Part shown: positions 16,626-25,308 of the stretch, piece after piece
Layout: each line of letters starts with the position of its first letter
Numbering within the stretch: the first letter of the stretch is position 1
Assembly: GCF_009739905.1 (NCBI RefSeq)
Contig: NZ_CP034279.1
Span: 620,001-684,000, forward strand
Reading direction: 5' to 3'
Length of the DNA stretch: 64,000 nt
DNA from: Streptomyces ficellus
GTDB lineage: Bacteria > Actinomycetota > Actinomycetes > Streptomycetales > Streptomycetaceae
The notes under the pieces: model-generated
Seen by the model: the letters and a program-made list of their open reading frames with translations, nothing else
Database searches by the model: none
What the model was told of the DNA's origin: nothing
Program-made: the position numbers and the translations under genes

Positions 16626-17330
16626 TCAGGGACGCCGGGAACCCAGGGCGGCGCTCATCATGCGTGCGGTCTCCGTCATGTAGGACTCCGACGCGGCGCG
16701 GGCGGCGGACGCGTCGTGGACGCACACGGCCTCCGCGAGGGGGCTCAGCCGCGCGGCGGCCGACGCGGCGTCCCGGAAGGGGTCGGCGAGAAGGGCGCGT
16801 ACCGGCAGGTAGGCGTTGAGCAGTGAGTTCGTCAGCAGGGTGTAGACGCGGTTGTGGGAGGCCACGGCCAGGACACGGTGGAACTCGGCGTCCGCGAGCT
16901 GGGCCTCGTCCACGGAGCGCGCGGCTCCGACGATCTCCACCTGCCGGCGCAGGGCCTCGTGGTCCTTCGCGGAGGACACCGTGGCGGCCCGCTCCGCGAT
17001 CAGCGCGCCCACGCTCTGCCGGGCCTCGAAGACCTCGTCCATCCACCCCGGGTACGCGGCGACCATGGCGGGGAGCAGGTCCGCACTGCCCAGACGGAGG
17101 AAGTCGCGTACCCGGGTACCCACGCCGTGGCGGGTCTCGACGAGACCCGCCTGGACGAGCCTGACGAACGCGTGCTTGAGCGTGTTCCTGTTCACGCCGT
17201 AGCGGGCGGCGAGTTCCCGTTCCGCGGGCAGCAGGGTGCCCACGGCGTAGCGGCCCTCCAGGATGTCGTCCCGCAGACGACGCTCCAGCTGATCGACCGC
17301 GGTATCCCGGGAGATCGGTTCCACTGACAC
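16626..17330 (-). CDS. GntR-family (FadR subfamily) regulator
   Basis: 234 residues from a GTG at 17330 with AGAGGAC upstream. A longer frame would translate an 18-bp tandem repeat into RNTRNA repeats and is rejected. Winged helix at the N-terminus (RLRDDILEGRYAVGTLLPAERELAARYGVNRNTLKHAFVRL, with LVETRHGVGTRV as wing) followed by a helical FCD-type effector domain (DAEFHRVLAVASHNRVYTLL). It lies 188 bases downstream of the GMC oxidoreductase on the same strand and may regulate that operon. Confidence 0.88.
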   Translation of the reverse strand: MSVEPISRDTAVDQLERRLRDDILEGRYAVGTLLPAERELAARYGVNRNTLKHAFVRLVQAGLVETRHGVGTRVRDFLRLGSADLLPAMVAAYPGWMDEVFEARQSVGALIAERAATVSSAKDHEALRRQVEIVGAARSVDEAQLADAEFHRVLAVASHNRVYTLLTNSLLNAYLPVRALLADPFRDAASAAARLSPLAEAVCVHDASAARAASESYMTETARMMSAALGSRRP

Positions 17331-17339
17331 CGCTGTCCT

Positions 17340-17420
17340 CTTTCTCGCGTTCCTGGTGTTTCTCGCGTTCCTGGTGTTTCTCGTGTTCCTGGTGTTTCTC
17401 GCGTTACTTGTGTTACTCGT
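17340..17420. repeat. 18-bp tandem repeat upstream of the GntR gene
   Basis: About 4.5 copies of TTTCTCGCGTTCCTGGTG with progressive divergence occupy the leader between the GMC gene and the GntR start. Shortly upstream, TGGTCGGGTGACC (17453-17465) carries a GGTC/GACC inverted repeat that could be an autoregulatory site. Confidence 0.75.
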
Positions 17421-17518
17421 GTCCGCACCACCGCGGCCGCGATTTTCGCAGTGGTCGGGTGACCGCACAAGTAAACCCCTGGTGCCCCTGCTACCCCCGC
17501 TGCCCCCGCCACCCCCCC

Positions 17519-19366
17519 TTACGGGCCCAGCCACCGCCCGGTCACGGCGTGGGCGGCCGCCATGATGCTGAGCTGGGGGTTCTGCGGGCAGCTGGGGAGG
17601 ACGGATCCGTCGGCGATCAGGACCCCGCGTACCCCGCGAAGACGACCCGCTCCGTCGGCGGGGAAGCGGGTCGGGTCCGCGCCCGCCGCGACGGTGCCGG
17701 TGGGGTGGAAGGCCGACAGGTGGAGCCCTCGTACGCTCTCCCCCGCCAGGGCCTTGTCGAGGGCTGCGAGGTCACGCACCCGCGGTGTGGCCGCGATCCC
17801 TGTCAGGACCTCCTCGGCGCCTGCGGCGAACAGCAGTCGGCCCATGGCCCGGACGGCGGTCATCAGCCGTCCCGCGTCCCGGGGGTGCACGTCGTAGCGG
17901 ATCAGGGTGCGGTCACGGCCCAGGATCCGCCCGGAGGGCCGGTCGGCGATCATCGCGCCGAGCGTGGCGAGGCGTCCCGCGTCCTCCAGTTCGCCCCTCA
18001 GTTCCCTCCCCAGGCCCGGGAGGACGAAGCTGCTCATGCCGGGCGGGGTGGCGGTGGCCTCGATCAGGACACCGTCGTGGTGGAGTTCCTCGACCCCGAC
18101 GCTCTGCAGGACGCCTTCCCATGCGGTCACCTGGTGCGGAAACCTTCCGGCGACGCTGGTCGCCGGGTGGACGCTGAGGTTGCCGCCGACCCCCGGGTGG
18201 GAGCCCAGCCCGGAACGCCGCAGCAGCGGCGGGGACTGGAGGGTTCCGGCCGCCACCACCACGAGAGGGCTGAGGATCTCCAGTTCGCTGCCGTCGGACC
18301 GGCGCACTACCACACCGGCTGCGGCGGGACCGCCGGGACGGTCACGGTCCACCAGGATCCGCCGTACGCGAGCGCCGCTGACGATCCGGGCGCCCGCCGC
18401 ACACGCGTCGGGAAGCACCGAGAGCTGCACGCTCTGCTTGGCACCGGTCGGGCAGCCCACGACACACTGGCAGGAGCCCCTGCACCCCGGCGCGTTGCGG
18501 CGCAGCGGGCCCGCCTTCCAGCCGAGTTCCCGTGCCCCGGCCAGTGCGAGCAGCCCGTTGTTGCCCAGTACGCCCAGGGGCTGGGTCGCGACGCGGAGGG
18601 TGCGTTCCGCCTCGTCGAGGTGCTCGGTGAAGCCCTCCGCGAGGGAGCACTCGTACCGCTCCCGCCATCGTTGTACGACGTGGTCGGGCGTGCGGTAGCA
18701 GGTGCCGGAGTTGACGACCGTGGTGCCTCCGACGGCACGGCCGGTGGGCAGGAGTAGGGGCGGTCGGCCGAGCGCGGCGGTGGCTCCGCCGTCACGGTAG
18801 AGGGCGCCGAACCGTTCCAGGGGTGCTCGTCCCGCGAACGAGGCGGTGGTGTGGTGCTCGCCTTCCTCCAGGACGATCGTACGCAGCCCGGCGCGGGCCA
18901 GCGTGCGTGCCGCGACGGCACCGCCGGCGCCGGATCCGATGACGACCGCGTCGGCCGTCGTCCGGGTGGGCCACTCGGTGGCCGGGGGGCAGTCGAGGGG
19001 CGGATCGTCGGCCAGGGCGAGCGGTGCGGGCGGTGCGGGCGGCGCCGAGGGCGCCGGCATCCGCTCGGTGCCCGCGGCCAGCAGGACGGGGACCTTGAGG
19101 AGGTCGAGCAGTGCGGCGGCGGCCGGACCGGCGGCCAGTGCCCGCATCACCTCTTCCCGGTCGTCGGGGCCGAGCGCGCCGAGCCGGCGTCCGGTACGGG
19201 CGAGCGCGTACGCCTCGACGGCGGCCACGCCGGCTCGTACACCTGCGCGTGCGGGTGCCGGCATCGTCGCCAGCACACTGTCCAGCCGGTGCGGCACCCT
19301 TTCCGCCCAGGCCGTGTCGCGCTCATCGGTGGCCAGCAGCGCGGCCACGAGTCCGGAGGCGGTCAC
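17519..19366 (-). CDS. GMC-family oxidoreductase (long-chain alcohol oxidase-like)
   Basis: 615 residues. The GTG at 19366 overlaps the stop of the upstream gene (GTGA), so the much longer open frame is not used. Residues 1-110 form a helical N-terminal domain (DSVLATMPAPARAGVRAGVA...) as in long-chain fatty-alcohol oxidases. FAD-binding GSGAGGAVAARTLARAGLRT follows, with LLLPTGRAVGGTTVVNSGT, a Cys-rich insert (NAPGCRGSCQCVVGCPTGAKQS) and the C-terminal HPTGTVAAGADP...VLIADGSVLPSCPQNPQLSIMAAAHA. The Cys cluster resembles an Fe-S or metal site seen in this subgroup. Likely substrate: a sterol or long-chain alcohol (inference). Operon with the lipocalin-like protein. Confidence 0.88.
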   Translation of the reverse strand: MTASGLVAALLATDERDTAWAERVPHRLDSVLATMPAPARAGVRAGVAAVEAYALARTGRRLGALGPDDREEVMRALAAGPAAAALLDLLKVPVLLAAGTERMPAPSAPPAPPAPLALADDPPLDCPPATEWPTRTTADAVVIGSGAGGAVAARTLARAGLRTIVLEEGEHHTTASFAGRAPLERFGALYRDGGATAALGRPPLLLPTGRAVGGTTVVNSGTCYRTPDHVVQRWRERYECSLAEGFTEHLDEAERTLRVATQPLGVLGNNGLLALAGARELGWKAGPLRRNAPGCRGSCQCVVGCPTGAKQSVQLSVLPDACAAGARIVSGARVRRILVDRDRPGGPAAAGVVVRRSDGSELEILSPLVVVAAGTLQSPPLLRRSGLGSHPGVGGNLSVHPATSVAGRFPHQVTAWEGVLQSVGVEELHHDGVLIEATATPPGMSSFVLPGLGRELRGELEDAGRLATLGAMIADRPSGRILGRDRTLIRYDVHPRDAGRLMTAVRAMGRLLFAAGAEEVLTGIAATPRVRDLAALDKALAGESVRGLHLSAFHPTGTVAAGADPTRFPADGAGRLRGVRGVLIADGSVLPSCPQNPQLSIMAAAHAVTGRWLGP

Positions 19367-20868
19367 CGGCCACCCACCTCCGCGTGCGCCGTTCCGTTCA
19401 GAACCCACCGTCGCTCCGGACGCCAGTGGCCCCACCAGCGCTCGACGGTGATCTCGGCGTCGGCCCGCTCGCTGTTGCGGCAGACGTTCGTGGTGCCGTC
19501 CGGGTCCCGGTACTCGAGGGTCAGGGTCCGGTCGGGGGGTTGCGCGACCCGTACGCGGATGCGTCGCATCCCGGCCCGTCCGCTCACCGTCCACTCCTCC
19601 GGTGTCCCGATGTCGGCGCGGAACCGGCCGGGACCGGCCCAGCCGAACGCCGCCCGCTCGGCACGGCCGGGCCAGGTGCTGGAGCCCTGGCGCAGGCGCA
19701 GGAACACCAGGGGCGGCAGCGAGCGGAGGACGGGGCGGGTGGAGACGGCGGCCACGATCTCCAGCACCCCGCCGTCTTCGACTTCGGCGTGCAGCCAGGC
19801 CCAGCGGCGGGCGTTGCCACGACCGTAGATCCGGGCGGTCGCGCCGGGCGCGCCGCTGAGTTCGATGGTGCCGCCGGGATGGGTGACGGTGCCGTGGTAC
19901 GTGGAGCGCGCGGCGGGCAGCATCTGTGCCGCGGGAAGCAGTTGTCGCCGCCACGACCAGCGCGGGAAGGTGTACAGCGGCCGGTCCGCGGCGTGTTCGG
20001 CGAGGTCCCAAGTGAAGTCCCCGGCGCTGCCGGTCAGACGGCCGGGACGGGCGAAGACGTGACGGGTGGTGAAACCGTCCGATGCGCCCTGCCACGGCTC
20101 CGGGCCGAACCGGGCGTGTACAACGGGACCTTCGGGCGGGAAGGCCGCGATCCAGCCGTGGGCGTAGGCCGGGGAGCCGTCGGCGGGTGAGACCAGCTCG
20201 TGGTGGAGCCACAGCCCGGTGCCGGTCACCGGGTCGCCGACGGTCGTGTACCAGACCTCGGTACGACCCGGCTCCCCCGCCCAGCGGGGAGCGTGGTGGC
20301 TTGCGGCGGTTTCGGCCGTACCGGTGGTTTCGGCCGTACCGGTGGTTTCGACCGTACCGGTGGTTTCTGCCGTACCAGTGGTTCCGGCGGCCCCGGCAGT
20401 CCCGGTGGTCCCGGCGGTCCCGGCGGTGCTCGGGAAGCGGAAGCTCCGGAGGAACGGGACCAGGCCGGTGGCGACCGGGAAGCGGAGGGTTCCGGTACCG
20501 GCCCGTGAGCCGTCGTCCTCGTAGAGCGTGAAGGGCATGACGGTCATGGAGCGCAGCGGTCGCAGCACGGTGACTGACTTCCAGCCGTCCAGGGCGAGTT
20601 GGCGACCCCCCATGGTGAACCCGAGCCGGTAGCGGATGCGGCGGCGGGCAATCGGTGAGATCTCCAGCTCACCCCGGGCGACCCGGTCGTCCGCCCACCC
20701 GTGGATCCTCACGCGCCCGGTCAGGGCGGCCGTGGTGGTCCCGGTCGGTCGTATGAGGCTGTCGGCGGTCACGGCCAGATCCAGCCGCACCCGCCGGTCA
20801 CGACTCTCCCCCTCCAGACGGACGGCGCCGAGCAGCGTCTCGGCGAAGACGGTGCCGCGTCGCTTCAT
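19363..20868 (-). CDS. Two-domain lipocalin-like protein of the GMC operon
   Basis: 501 residues from the ATG at 20868. Residues 1-135 form a beta-rich domain (TGRVRIHGWADDRVARGELEISPIARRRIRYRLGF) of the type found fused or adjacent to cholesterol/alcohol oxidases. A Thr/Ala/Gly linker (TAGTAGTTGTAGAAG..., about 45 residues) encoded by 18-bp repeats (about 20300-20450) separates it from a larger lipocalin/AttH-like domain (EVWYTTVGDPVTGTGLWLHHELVSPADGSPAYAHGWIAAF). The same architecture in one operon with a GMC oxidase suggests binding or delivery of a hydrophobic substrate. No signal peptide. It overlaps the downstream gene by 4 bases. Confidence 0.75.
   Translation of the reverse strand: MKRRGTVFAETLLGAVRLEGESRDRRVRLDLAVTADSLIRPTGTTTAALTGRVRIHGWADDRVARGELEISPIARRRIRYRLGFTMGGRQLALDGWKSVTVLRPLRSMTVMPFTLYEDDGSRAGTGTLRFPVATGLVPFLRSFRFPSTAGTAGTTGTAGAAGTTGTAETTGTVETTGTAETTGTAETAASHHAPRWAGEPGRTEVWYTTVGDPVTGTGLWLHHELVSPADGSPAYAHGWIAAFPPEGPVVHARFGPEPWQGASDGFTTRHVFARPGRLTGSAGDFTWDLAEHAADRPLYTFPRWSWRRQLLPAAQMLPAARSTYHGTVTHPGGTIELSGAPGATARIYGRGNARRWAWLHAEVEDGGVLEIVAAVSTRPVLRSLPPLVFLRLRQGSSTWPGRAERAAFGWAGPGRFRADIGTPEEWTVSGRAGMRRIRVRVAQPPDRTLTLEYRDPDGTTNVCRNSERADAEITVERWWGHWRPERRWVLNGTAHAEVGGR
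20300..20450. repeat. 18-bp tandem repeat in the linker of the lipocalin-like gene
   Basis: Repeated units of the type GGTGGTTTCGGCCGTACC, degenerating toward 20450, encode a TTGTAE-type linker. Confidence 0.7.
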
Positions 20869-20999
20869 GCGAGGACCTCCGGCATGTGCGGTGCGGTACG
20901 GCCGAGGCGGGCGCCGACGGCCGCCGCGGCCGGGGTCGCCCGCAGGGCCGGAGTTCTTTCGAGGATGTCGACGGGGGTCTCACGGGGCATTGTCTGCAC
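20865..20999 (-). CDS. Small ORF at the head of the GMC operon
   Basis: About 44 residues if the GTG at 20999 (GGAGG four bases upstream) is used, or 41 from the ATG at 20990 (MPRETPVDILERTPALRATP...). Its TGA overlaps the ATG of the lipocalin-like gene (ATGA), the classic coupling of real Streptomyces operon genes. No family recognised. Confidence 0.5.
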   Translation of the reverse strand: MQTMPRETPVDILERTPALRATPAAAAVGARLGRTAPHMPEVLA

Positions 21000-21035
21000 G
21001 GGCCCTCCGGAGGAAGATGACGTGAAGAGTGGGTG

Positions 21036-21050
21036 AGTGGCTGAGCCACT
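21036..21050. promoter_or_regulatory. Palindrome in the GMC operon promoter region
   Basis: AGTGGCT-G-AGCCACT is a perfect 7-bp inverted repeat, followed by a further half-site (GGACCACT, 21051-21058). It is about 40 bases upstream of the first operon start and is a candidate operator for the GntR regulator. Confidence 0.55.
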
Positions 21051-21058
21051 GGACCACT

Positions 21059-21298
21059 AGGGGCAGGGTCACGTCAATAGCCCTACGCAGCCTGGCCTCC
21101 GCATCGTGGCCTCACCGGGCGCGCGCCGGCGCACTGAGGGCCTGCCGTGCCGCCCTGAGCCGAAGGCCCTCTTACGGGGGTGCACCGCGGCGCCAGGACG
21201 CCCCTCGACGCGCCCCGACCCAGCGTCGACGCCCCGTGCGAGGACCTGGCACGGGGCGTCGGTGGCTGCCGAAATGGGCCGGAAGAGCCGGAACGCGG
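21059..21298. other. Intergenic region
   Basis: No gene supported. Apart from the hairpin at 21227-21261 I see no structure. Confidence 0.5.
21227..21261. terminator. Strong hairpin, 13-bp stem
   Basis: CGACGCCCCGTGC pairs with GCACGGGGCGTCG around a 9-base loop. It lies between the MITE-like element and the GMC operon promoter, and probably terminates transcription of the small coiled-coil gene. Confidence 0.7.
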
Positions 21299-21476
21299 CT
21301 AGGGCGTGTTTCGAAAGTCCCGTCTGGCCGGGAACGCCTGGCACGCACCCTCGCGGCGTTGTCGGCCGTCGGCGCAGCCCGCTGCGCTCTCCGACCTCCG
21401 CCTTGCGATCGCACGCACCAGACGCCCCCGGCCCCGCCCTCCGGGCGGACGACGCTACTTTCGAAACACGCCCTAG
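21299..21476. mobile_element. MITE-like element with 20-bp terminal inverted repeats
   Basis: CTAGGGCGTGTTTCGAAAGT at 21299-21318 is the exact reverse complement of 21457-21476. The 178-bp interval has no ORF of its own. The outer CTAG on both ends could be a target duplication. The right end supplies the stop codon (TAG) of the neighbouring 86-aa gene. A non-autonomous, IS-derived element is the best reading. Confidence 0.75.
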
Positions 21477-21733
21477 CAGTTCTCCCTGATCACGTCCTCC
21501 AGCGTGGAAAGAGACGCACGCTCCTCCTCGATCTTCTTCTCCAGCGCGTCCCGCGCCTGCACGAGCGCGAGGATCTCCAGCTCGACCTCAGGATCGGGCT
21601 GCGCCTCCAGCTCGGCGATCCTGCGCGAGAGCTCCTCCGCGTGCGCCTCGAAGGCGCGGATGCTCGCCTTGAGTTCCTGCGCGATGCGCTTCATCATCTG
21701 GCACCCGGACTCGCTGGCAGCCGGTTCGTTCAC
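21473..21733 (-). CDS. Small coiled-coil protein
   Basis: 86 residues from a GTG at 21733 with AAGGGG upstream. Almost entirely a heptad coiled coil (RIAQELKASIRAFEAHAEEL, then DALEKKIEEERASLSTLEDV), acidic and soluble. The stop codon lies inside the terminal repeat of the MITE-like element, so the native C-terminus may have been truncated. No function can be assigned. Confidence 0.7.
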   Translation of the reverse strand: MNEPAASESGCQMMKRIAQELKASIRAFEAHAEELSRRIAELEAQPDPEVELEILALVQARDALEKKIEEERASLSTLEDVIRENC

Positions 21734-21854
21734 CGCAGCACCCCTTCGTCATGGCGCCCCGTTTCCTCAGCGCCGCACGGCCAGTATCGAAGCGCCCCGG
21801 TGGCCGTACCCGGCGGAGTAGCCCGTTCGCATCACGCGCGTAGGGGCGGACGTC

Positions 21855-21977
21855 ATGAAGCACCGGAGCCAGAAGCTCCTCTGCTTCACCGACCCCAACG
21901 GCTACGTCACCGCCATCACCCAGAAGCAGACCCACGCCCACCTCTACCGGCCCGATCTACCCCGCGCACGCGCGTAG
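21855..21977 (+). CDS. Small hypothetical protein
   Basis: 40 residues (MKHRSQKLLCFTDPNGYVTA...), divergent from the coiled-coil gene. The composition is protein-like, but there is only a weak ribosome binding site (GGGGCGGACGTC). Recorded as possible. Confidence 0.4.
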   Translation: MKHRSQKLLCFTDPNGYVTAITQKQTHAHLYRPDLPRARA

Positions 21978-22066
21978 GGGCACCGACGACCTTGTCGGTG
22001 CCCCTGGATGCGTACGTACGTGGCGTGCGTACGCCGATCGAGCCTGTCCCGCACTACGCGGCGGCG

Positions 22067-22309
22067 TCAGAACGGCATGCGGCGACGCGCGCGTCGGCCG
22101 GCGGAACCACTGCGGCCCACGGCGCGGGAGCTGGAGTGGAACGGCTTGCTGAACAGCCGGCCGAGCGGGCCCGGGGCCTTGCCACCGGCGCGCGCTCCGG
22201 CGCCGAGCGAACGCTGGGCACCGTGCTGCGGATGGTGGGAAAGCCGGGGAACGAGGAAAGCCAGGACGGCCAGAACGACACACACTCCAATGACGGCGGC
22301 GATGATCAT
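22067..22309 (-). CDS. DUF6411-like small membrane protein
   Basis: 80 residues from the ATG at 22309 with GGAGCGCG upstream. One N-terminal membrane helix (MIIAAVIGVCVVLAVLAFLV) then a basic Gly/Ser/Arg-rich tail (GAGARAGGKAPGPLGRLFSKPF, ending RARRRMPF). The helix-LSHHPQ-LGAG-KAPG-LGRLFSKPF order is what I recall of the widespread actinomycete DUF6411 family. Function unknown. Confidence 0.8.
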   Translation of the reverse strand: MIIAAVIGVCVVLAVLAFLVPRLSHHPQHGAQRSLGAGARAGGKAPGPLGRLFSKPFHSSSRAVGRSGSAGRRARRRMPF

Positions 22310-22532
22310 TACGCGCTCCTCACGGTCGGGGTATGTGCCGCTTGCCCGCCCTGTCCTCGCGTATGCATCCGCCCACGACAAGGCAGGGGCCGCGGGCATA
22401 CCCCGGAGCGCGACCCACCGAATCGCCACCGCCACCGCTACCGCTACCGCCCCTCGCGACACAGGCGCCTGGGACGATACGGCCGAGAGCTGTGCCCCTT
22501 ACGCCCCGGCGGTCGCGGCCCGCCCCGCCGTT

Positions 22533-23462
22533 TCAGCCCGTGAGGTGCACGCGGGCCGCGGCGATCGGGCGGTCGGCGACCTTGCGGGGAGTGGAGGAGT
22601 TCACGCTCCAGCGGTAGCCGGCGAAGAGCTTGGTGACGGGATCCCCGTAGAACACGATGTGGCCGTAGCCGGCGCCGTTGTGTTCCGTCCAGCCCGAGGC
22701 GCCGTCGGAGGCCTCCTCGATACGGGTGTCGGGGAAGGCCCGGTAGGTCGCCTCGGCGCTCGCGGAGGCGGCCGGGCTGCCGTGCGGGTCGCTCGTACAG
22801 TCGATGATCTCGAAGACGTACGGTACGACCCCCTCACCGACCTGGCCATCCACCGCTGACGCCCACGTCCCCTTCCGCTGACGGATCATGACGATGTGTC
22901 CGGTGTAGGGCTTGGTCGTCGCGTCGGCGTCGTAGTCGAAGGCGACCAGGTCTCCGGGCCGGAGATTGACCGGCTTGGTGACACCGGTGAAGTGCGGGAT
23001 GAGCGGCGCGTTGGCGAAGCCTTCGCGGAACTTCTCCGCCGTCGGGTAGAACTTGCCGGGCTCGGTCTTGAAGTGCTCGCTGAAGTAGTCCCTCGTGGCC
23101 CATCCGTACGCCGTGCCGGTGCCGTAGGCGCGCTGAAGGACCAGGGTCAGGAACGAGGAGCACTGGGCGAGCGCGGAGAACTGCTCCGGGTGACCGGGCG
23201 CGCCCCAGGTGACGGCGCTGTTCTCGTCCGGGAACTGCCCCGCCGTCTTGTAGCGGTTGGCACCCTCGCTCCAGGGCCGCATCCGCAGGTAGTCGATCAG
23301 GGTCTCCGCTTCGATCTGGTGCGGCAGTTTCAGCTGGTACGGGTCCGGCGCCGGAGCACCGGCCGCCGACGCGGCCCCCGCCGCCGAACCGGCCACCAGA
23401 GCGGCACCGGCGCCGGCGGCACCGCCCAGCATTCTCCGGCGGCTGAGAAAGTGACGAGTCAT
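22533..23462 (-). CDS. Tat-exported NlpC/P60-like or amidase-like hydrolase
   Basis: 309 residues from the ATG at 23462. Twin-arginine signal FLSRRRMLGGAAGAG with an Ala-rich core. A Cys-containing helix (LAQCSSFLTLVLQRAYG) followed by the strand LRPGDLVAFDYDA and GHIVMIRQRKG (candidate His) fits the Cys-His core of the NlpC/P60 superfamily. The C-terminus has NGAGYGHIVFYGDP and GYRWSVNSS. Possible role: cell-wall peptide hydrolysis outside the membrane. The exact family is uncertain. Confidence 0.75.
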   Translation of the reverse strand: MTRHFLSRRRMLGGAAGAGAALVAGSAAGAASAAGAPAPDPYQLKLPHQIEAETLIDYLRMRPWSEGANRYKTAGQFPDENSAVTWGAPGHPEQFSALAQCSSFLTLVLQRAYGTGTAYGWATRDYFSEHFKTEPGKFYPTAEKFREGFANAPLIPHFTGVTKPVNLRPGDLVAFDYDADATTKPYTGHIVMIRQRKGTWASAVDGQVGEGVVPYVFEIIDCTSDPHGSPAASASAEATYRAFPDTRIEEASDGASGWTEHNGAGYGHIVFYGDPVTKLFAGYRWSVNSSTPRKVADRPIAAARVHLTG

Positions 23463-23702
23463 GGGCGTTTCCCCCGAAAGCAGATGATCGTGCGGTCTTC
23501 CGGTGATCCTAGTGCTGTGACCGCACAGGCTCGCCACCCCGCGCAGACCCGGTCCCTGCACCGCTACCTACGCCGGCGCAACGCCATCGCCCGCCATCCC
23601 GGTGGCCCGGAAACGATCACTGGGCAGCTCAGCCATCGGCCGCGCGTGGCGGGCCGGGAAGCGGTGGGACAGGGTTGGCCGATGTCAAGGACGTGGTAGG
23701 GG

Positions 23703-24205
23703 CTATACCTGTCCACGTGCCCGGTGCCGCTTCGCGTACGACCAGGTCACCGCGGTCATCAGGGCAGGGATGGCGAACAGCGGGGCGAAAGCGAACCCCC
23801 AGACGGTCTGTGCCGTACCGCTCGACATGTACGTCTGGCTCTCGACGGTGAAAGCGACCACGAGTTGCCACAGTGCCACCAGAACCAGGACGCCCGAGGC
23901 GGTCCAGGCCAGCGCGCCGAGGGCCCTGGGACGCAGCGGCCTCCACCGGTCGCTGACGAGAAGCAGCGGAAACAGAGCGGCCGCTCAGTGAGGACGGAGA
24001 GGCCGACCACATATGCGACGCCCCAGCCCGGGATGTCGAAAACATCGCGCAGCACTTGGTCGCTGTAGCCCACATAGACACCGGATGCCATGGCGACGCG
24101 CCACAGGCCGGACGGGACGGCGCACAGCGCGATGGCGTGGGCGGCGCGGCGAGCCCAGACAGGCGCAGGTGCGGAGGTAGGGCGAGGGGCGGTCGCTGTC
24201 GTCAT
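23703..24205 (-). pseudogene. Small polytopic membrane protein, frameshifted
   Basis: The first frame gives MTTATAPRPTS...WARRAAHAIALCAVPSGLWRVAMASG...GWGVAYVVGLSVLTE (two or three helices). The continuation is in the next frame: ALFPLLLVSDRWRPLRPRAL, GVLVLVALWQLVVAFTVES, WGFAFAPLFAIPALMTAVTW, ending at TAG 23703. A one-base loss near 23985 (around CTCACTGAGCGGCC) joins the two halves into a plausible 4-5 helix protein. It may be a true pseudogene or an assembly error. Confidence 0.7.
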
Positions 24206-24546
24206 GACGTACATGCTGGCCCTGGACATGGCGGCCACGCTTCGTCCGCTACGGCGGACCGTATCCGCCCTGCGGATGAGGGAGCACCCGATGCAGGAGG
24301 ACCCGAGGAGGAGGACTCATTCACCGCTACCAGCGCGACGACGCGGCGCCGACTCCGGGGCGTGCGGGCAGGGGCTGGCGGAGGGGGCGTCGTCGGCGTC
24401 ATGAACCCGTCCCAACAGGCTGCTCGCGCCGGGTGGCACCGCTCGGGTACTCAGAGGGCGGTGAGTACCGAGCAGCCGGCCACCGGACCGGCCGACCGGC
24501 GACACTGGGTGGCACCGAGCCTGGCAACAAGCACTCGCGGCCATGC
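24206..24546. other. Intergenic region
   Basis: No convincing gene, hairpin or repeat seen. Confidence 0.45.
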
Positions 24547-25308
24547 TCAGCTGTCTGACGTGGCCCGCGCCCTGCCGGGGTTGCGCATGAAGGTCTCCAG
24601 CCGTGCGGCGAAACCCGGCGCTGCGGCGACGAAGTGGCCCGCACCGGGGTGCACGCTGCGCTCGCCCCGGAGGGCAGTGGCGAGAGCGTCGCAGATCCGC
24701 TCCATCGCGGCCGCGTGGCCTCCGGATGCGACCAGTACGGGGACGCCGGCGGCACGGATCGAGTCGAGCCGTGGTCGCGCCTCGCTGGGCAGCCGACCGC
24801 CGTGCGCACGCCGGACACCGGCTGCCACGTCCTCGGGGAGTGGCCCGCCCCCGACCGGCGCACCGGCGAGACGGAGGAACTTCCGCAGCTCGACCGGGTC
24901 CGTGTCCATACCGTGGGTGAGGACCGCGTCGCCGGTGCGCTCGAGCCACGCCACTTCGGGGTCGTCGGGGACAAGGTGGGTGAGCGGCGGCTCAATCAGG
25001 GTGAGCGAGCGCACGCTGCCACTCGGAGCGGCAGCGGCCGCGATCAACGCCCCGAGGACGCCGTACGAGTGGGCTACGACGTGCGGACGACCGACGAGCA
25101 GCGGTGCCAGGTCCAGGGCGTCCACCTCGAAGTCCTGCCCGTGGCGCGGTGGCGAGCTCGGCGGATAGCCACGCCGGTGGACATACGCGAGCGTCCACCG
25201 ATCGGCCAGCGGAGCCAGAGCGCCCCACGTCGTCCGCGGTCCGGCCCCGCCATGTACCAGCAGGACTTCAGGCCCTCGACCATCGCGTACCACCACGATC
25301 TCGCCCAC
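24547..25308 (-). CDS. Alpha/beta hydrolase
   Basis: 253 residues from a GTG at 25308; the longer frame adds only Arg/Ala-rich sequence. Oxyanion HGGAG motif (VLLVHGGAGPRTTW), nucleophile elbow AHSYGVLGAL (Ser), a cap region and the C-terminal His in HPGAGHFVAAAP. A general serine hydrolase; substrate unknown. The gene stands alone. Confidence 0.85.
   Translation of the reverse strand: MGEIVVVRDGRGPEVLLVHGGAGPRTTWGALAPLADRWTLAYVHRRGYPPSSPPRHGQDFEVDALDLAPLLVGRPHVVAHSYGVLGALIAAAAAPSGSVRSLTLIEPPLTHLVPDDPEVAWLERTGDAVLTHGMDTDPVELRKFLRLAGAPVGGGPLPEDVAAGVRRAHGGRLPSEARPRLDSIRAAGVPVLVASGGHAAAMERICDALATALRGERSVHPGAGHFVAAAPGFAARLETFMRNPGRARATSDS

Noticed and set aside
14335..16683. Long frame overlapping the monooxygenase
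   Set aside because: Shadow of the FAD monooxygenase and the secreted protein genes.
17340..17420. CRISPR array
   Set aside because: Units are directly adjacent 18-mers with no spacers.
17340..17534. GntR gene starting upstream, translating RNTRNA repeats
   Set aside because: The repeats are a DNA tandem array; a GTG at 17330 has a good ribosome site and starts just before the winged helix.
21030..21060. tRNA-like sequence near the GMC promoter
   Set aside because: Only one short stem; no cloverleaf or anticodon arm.
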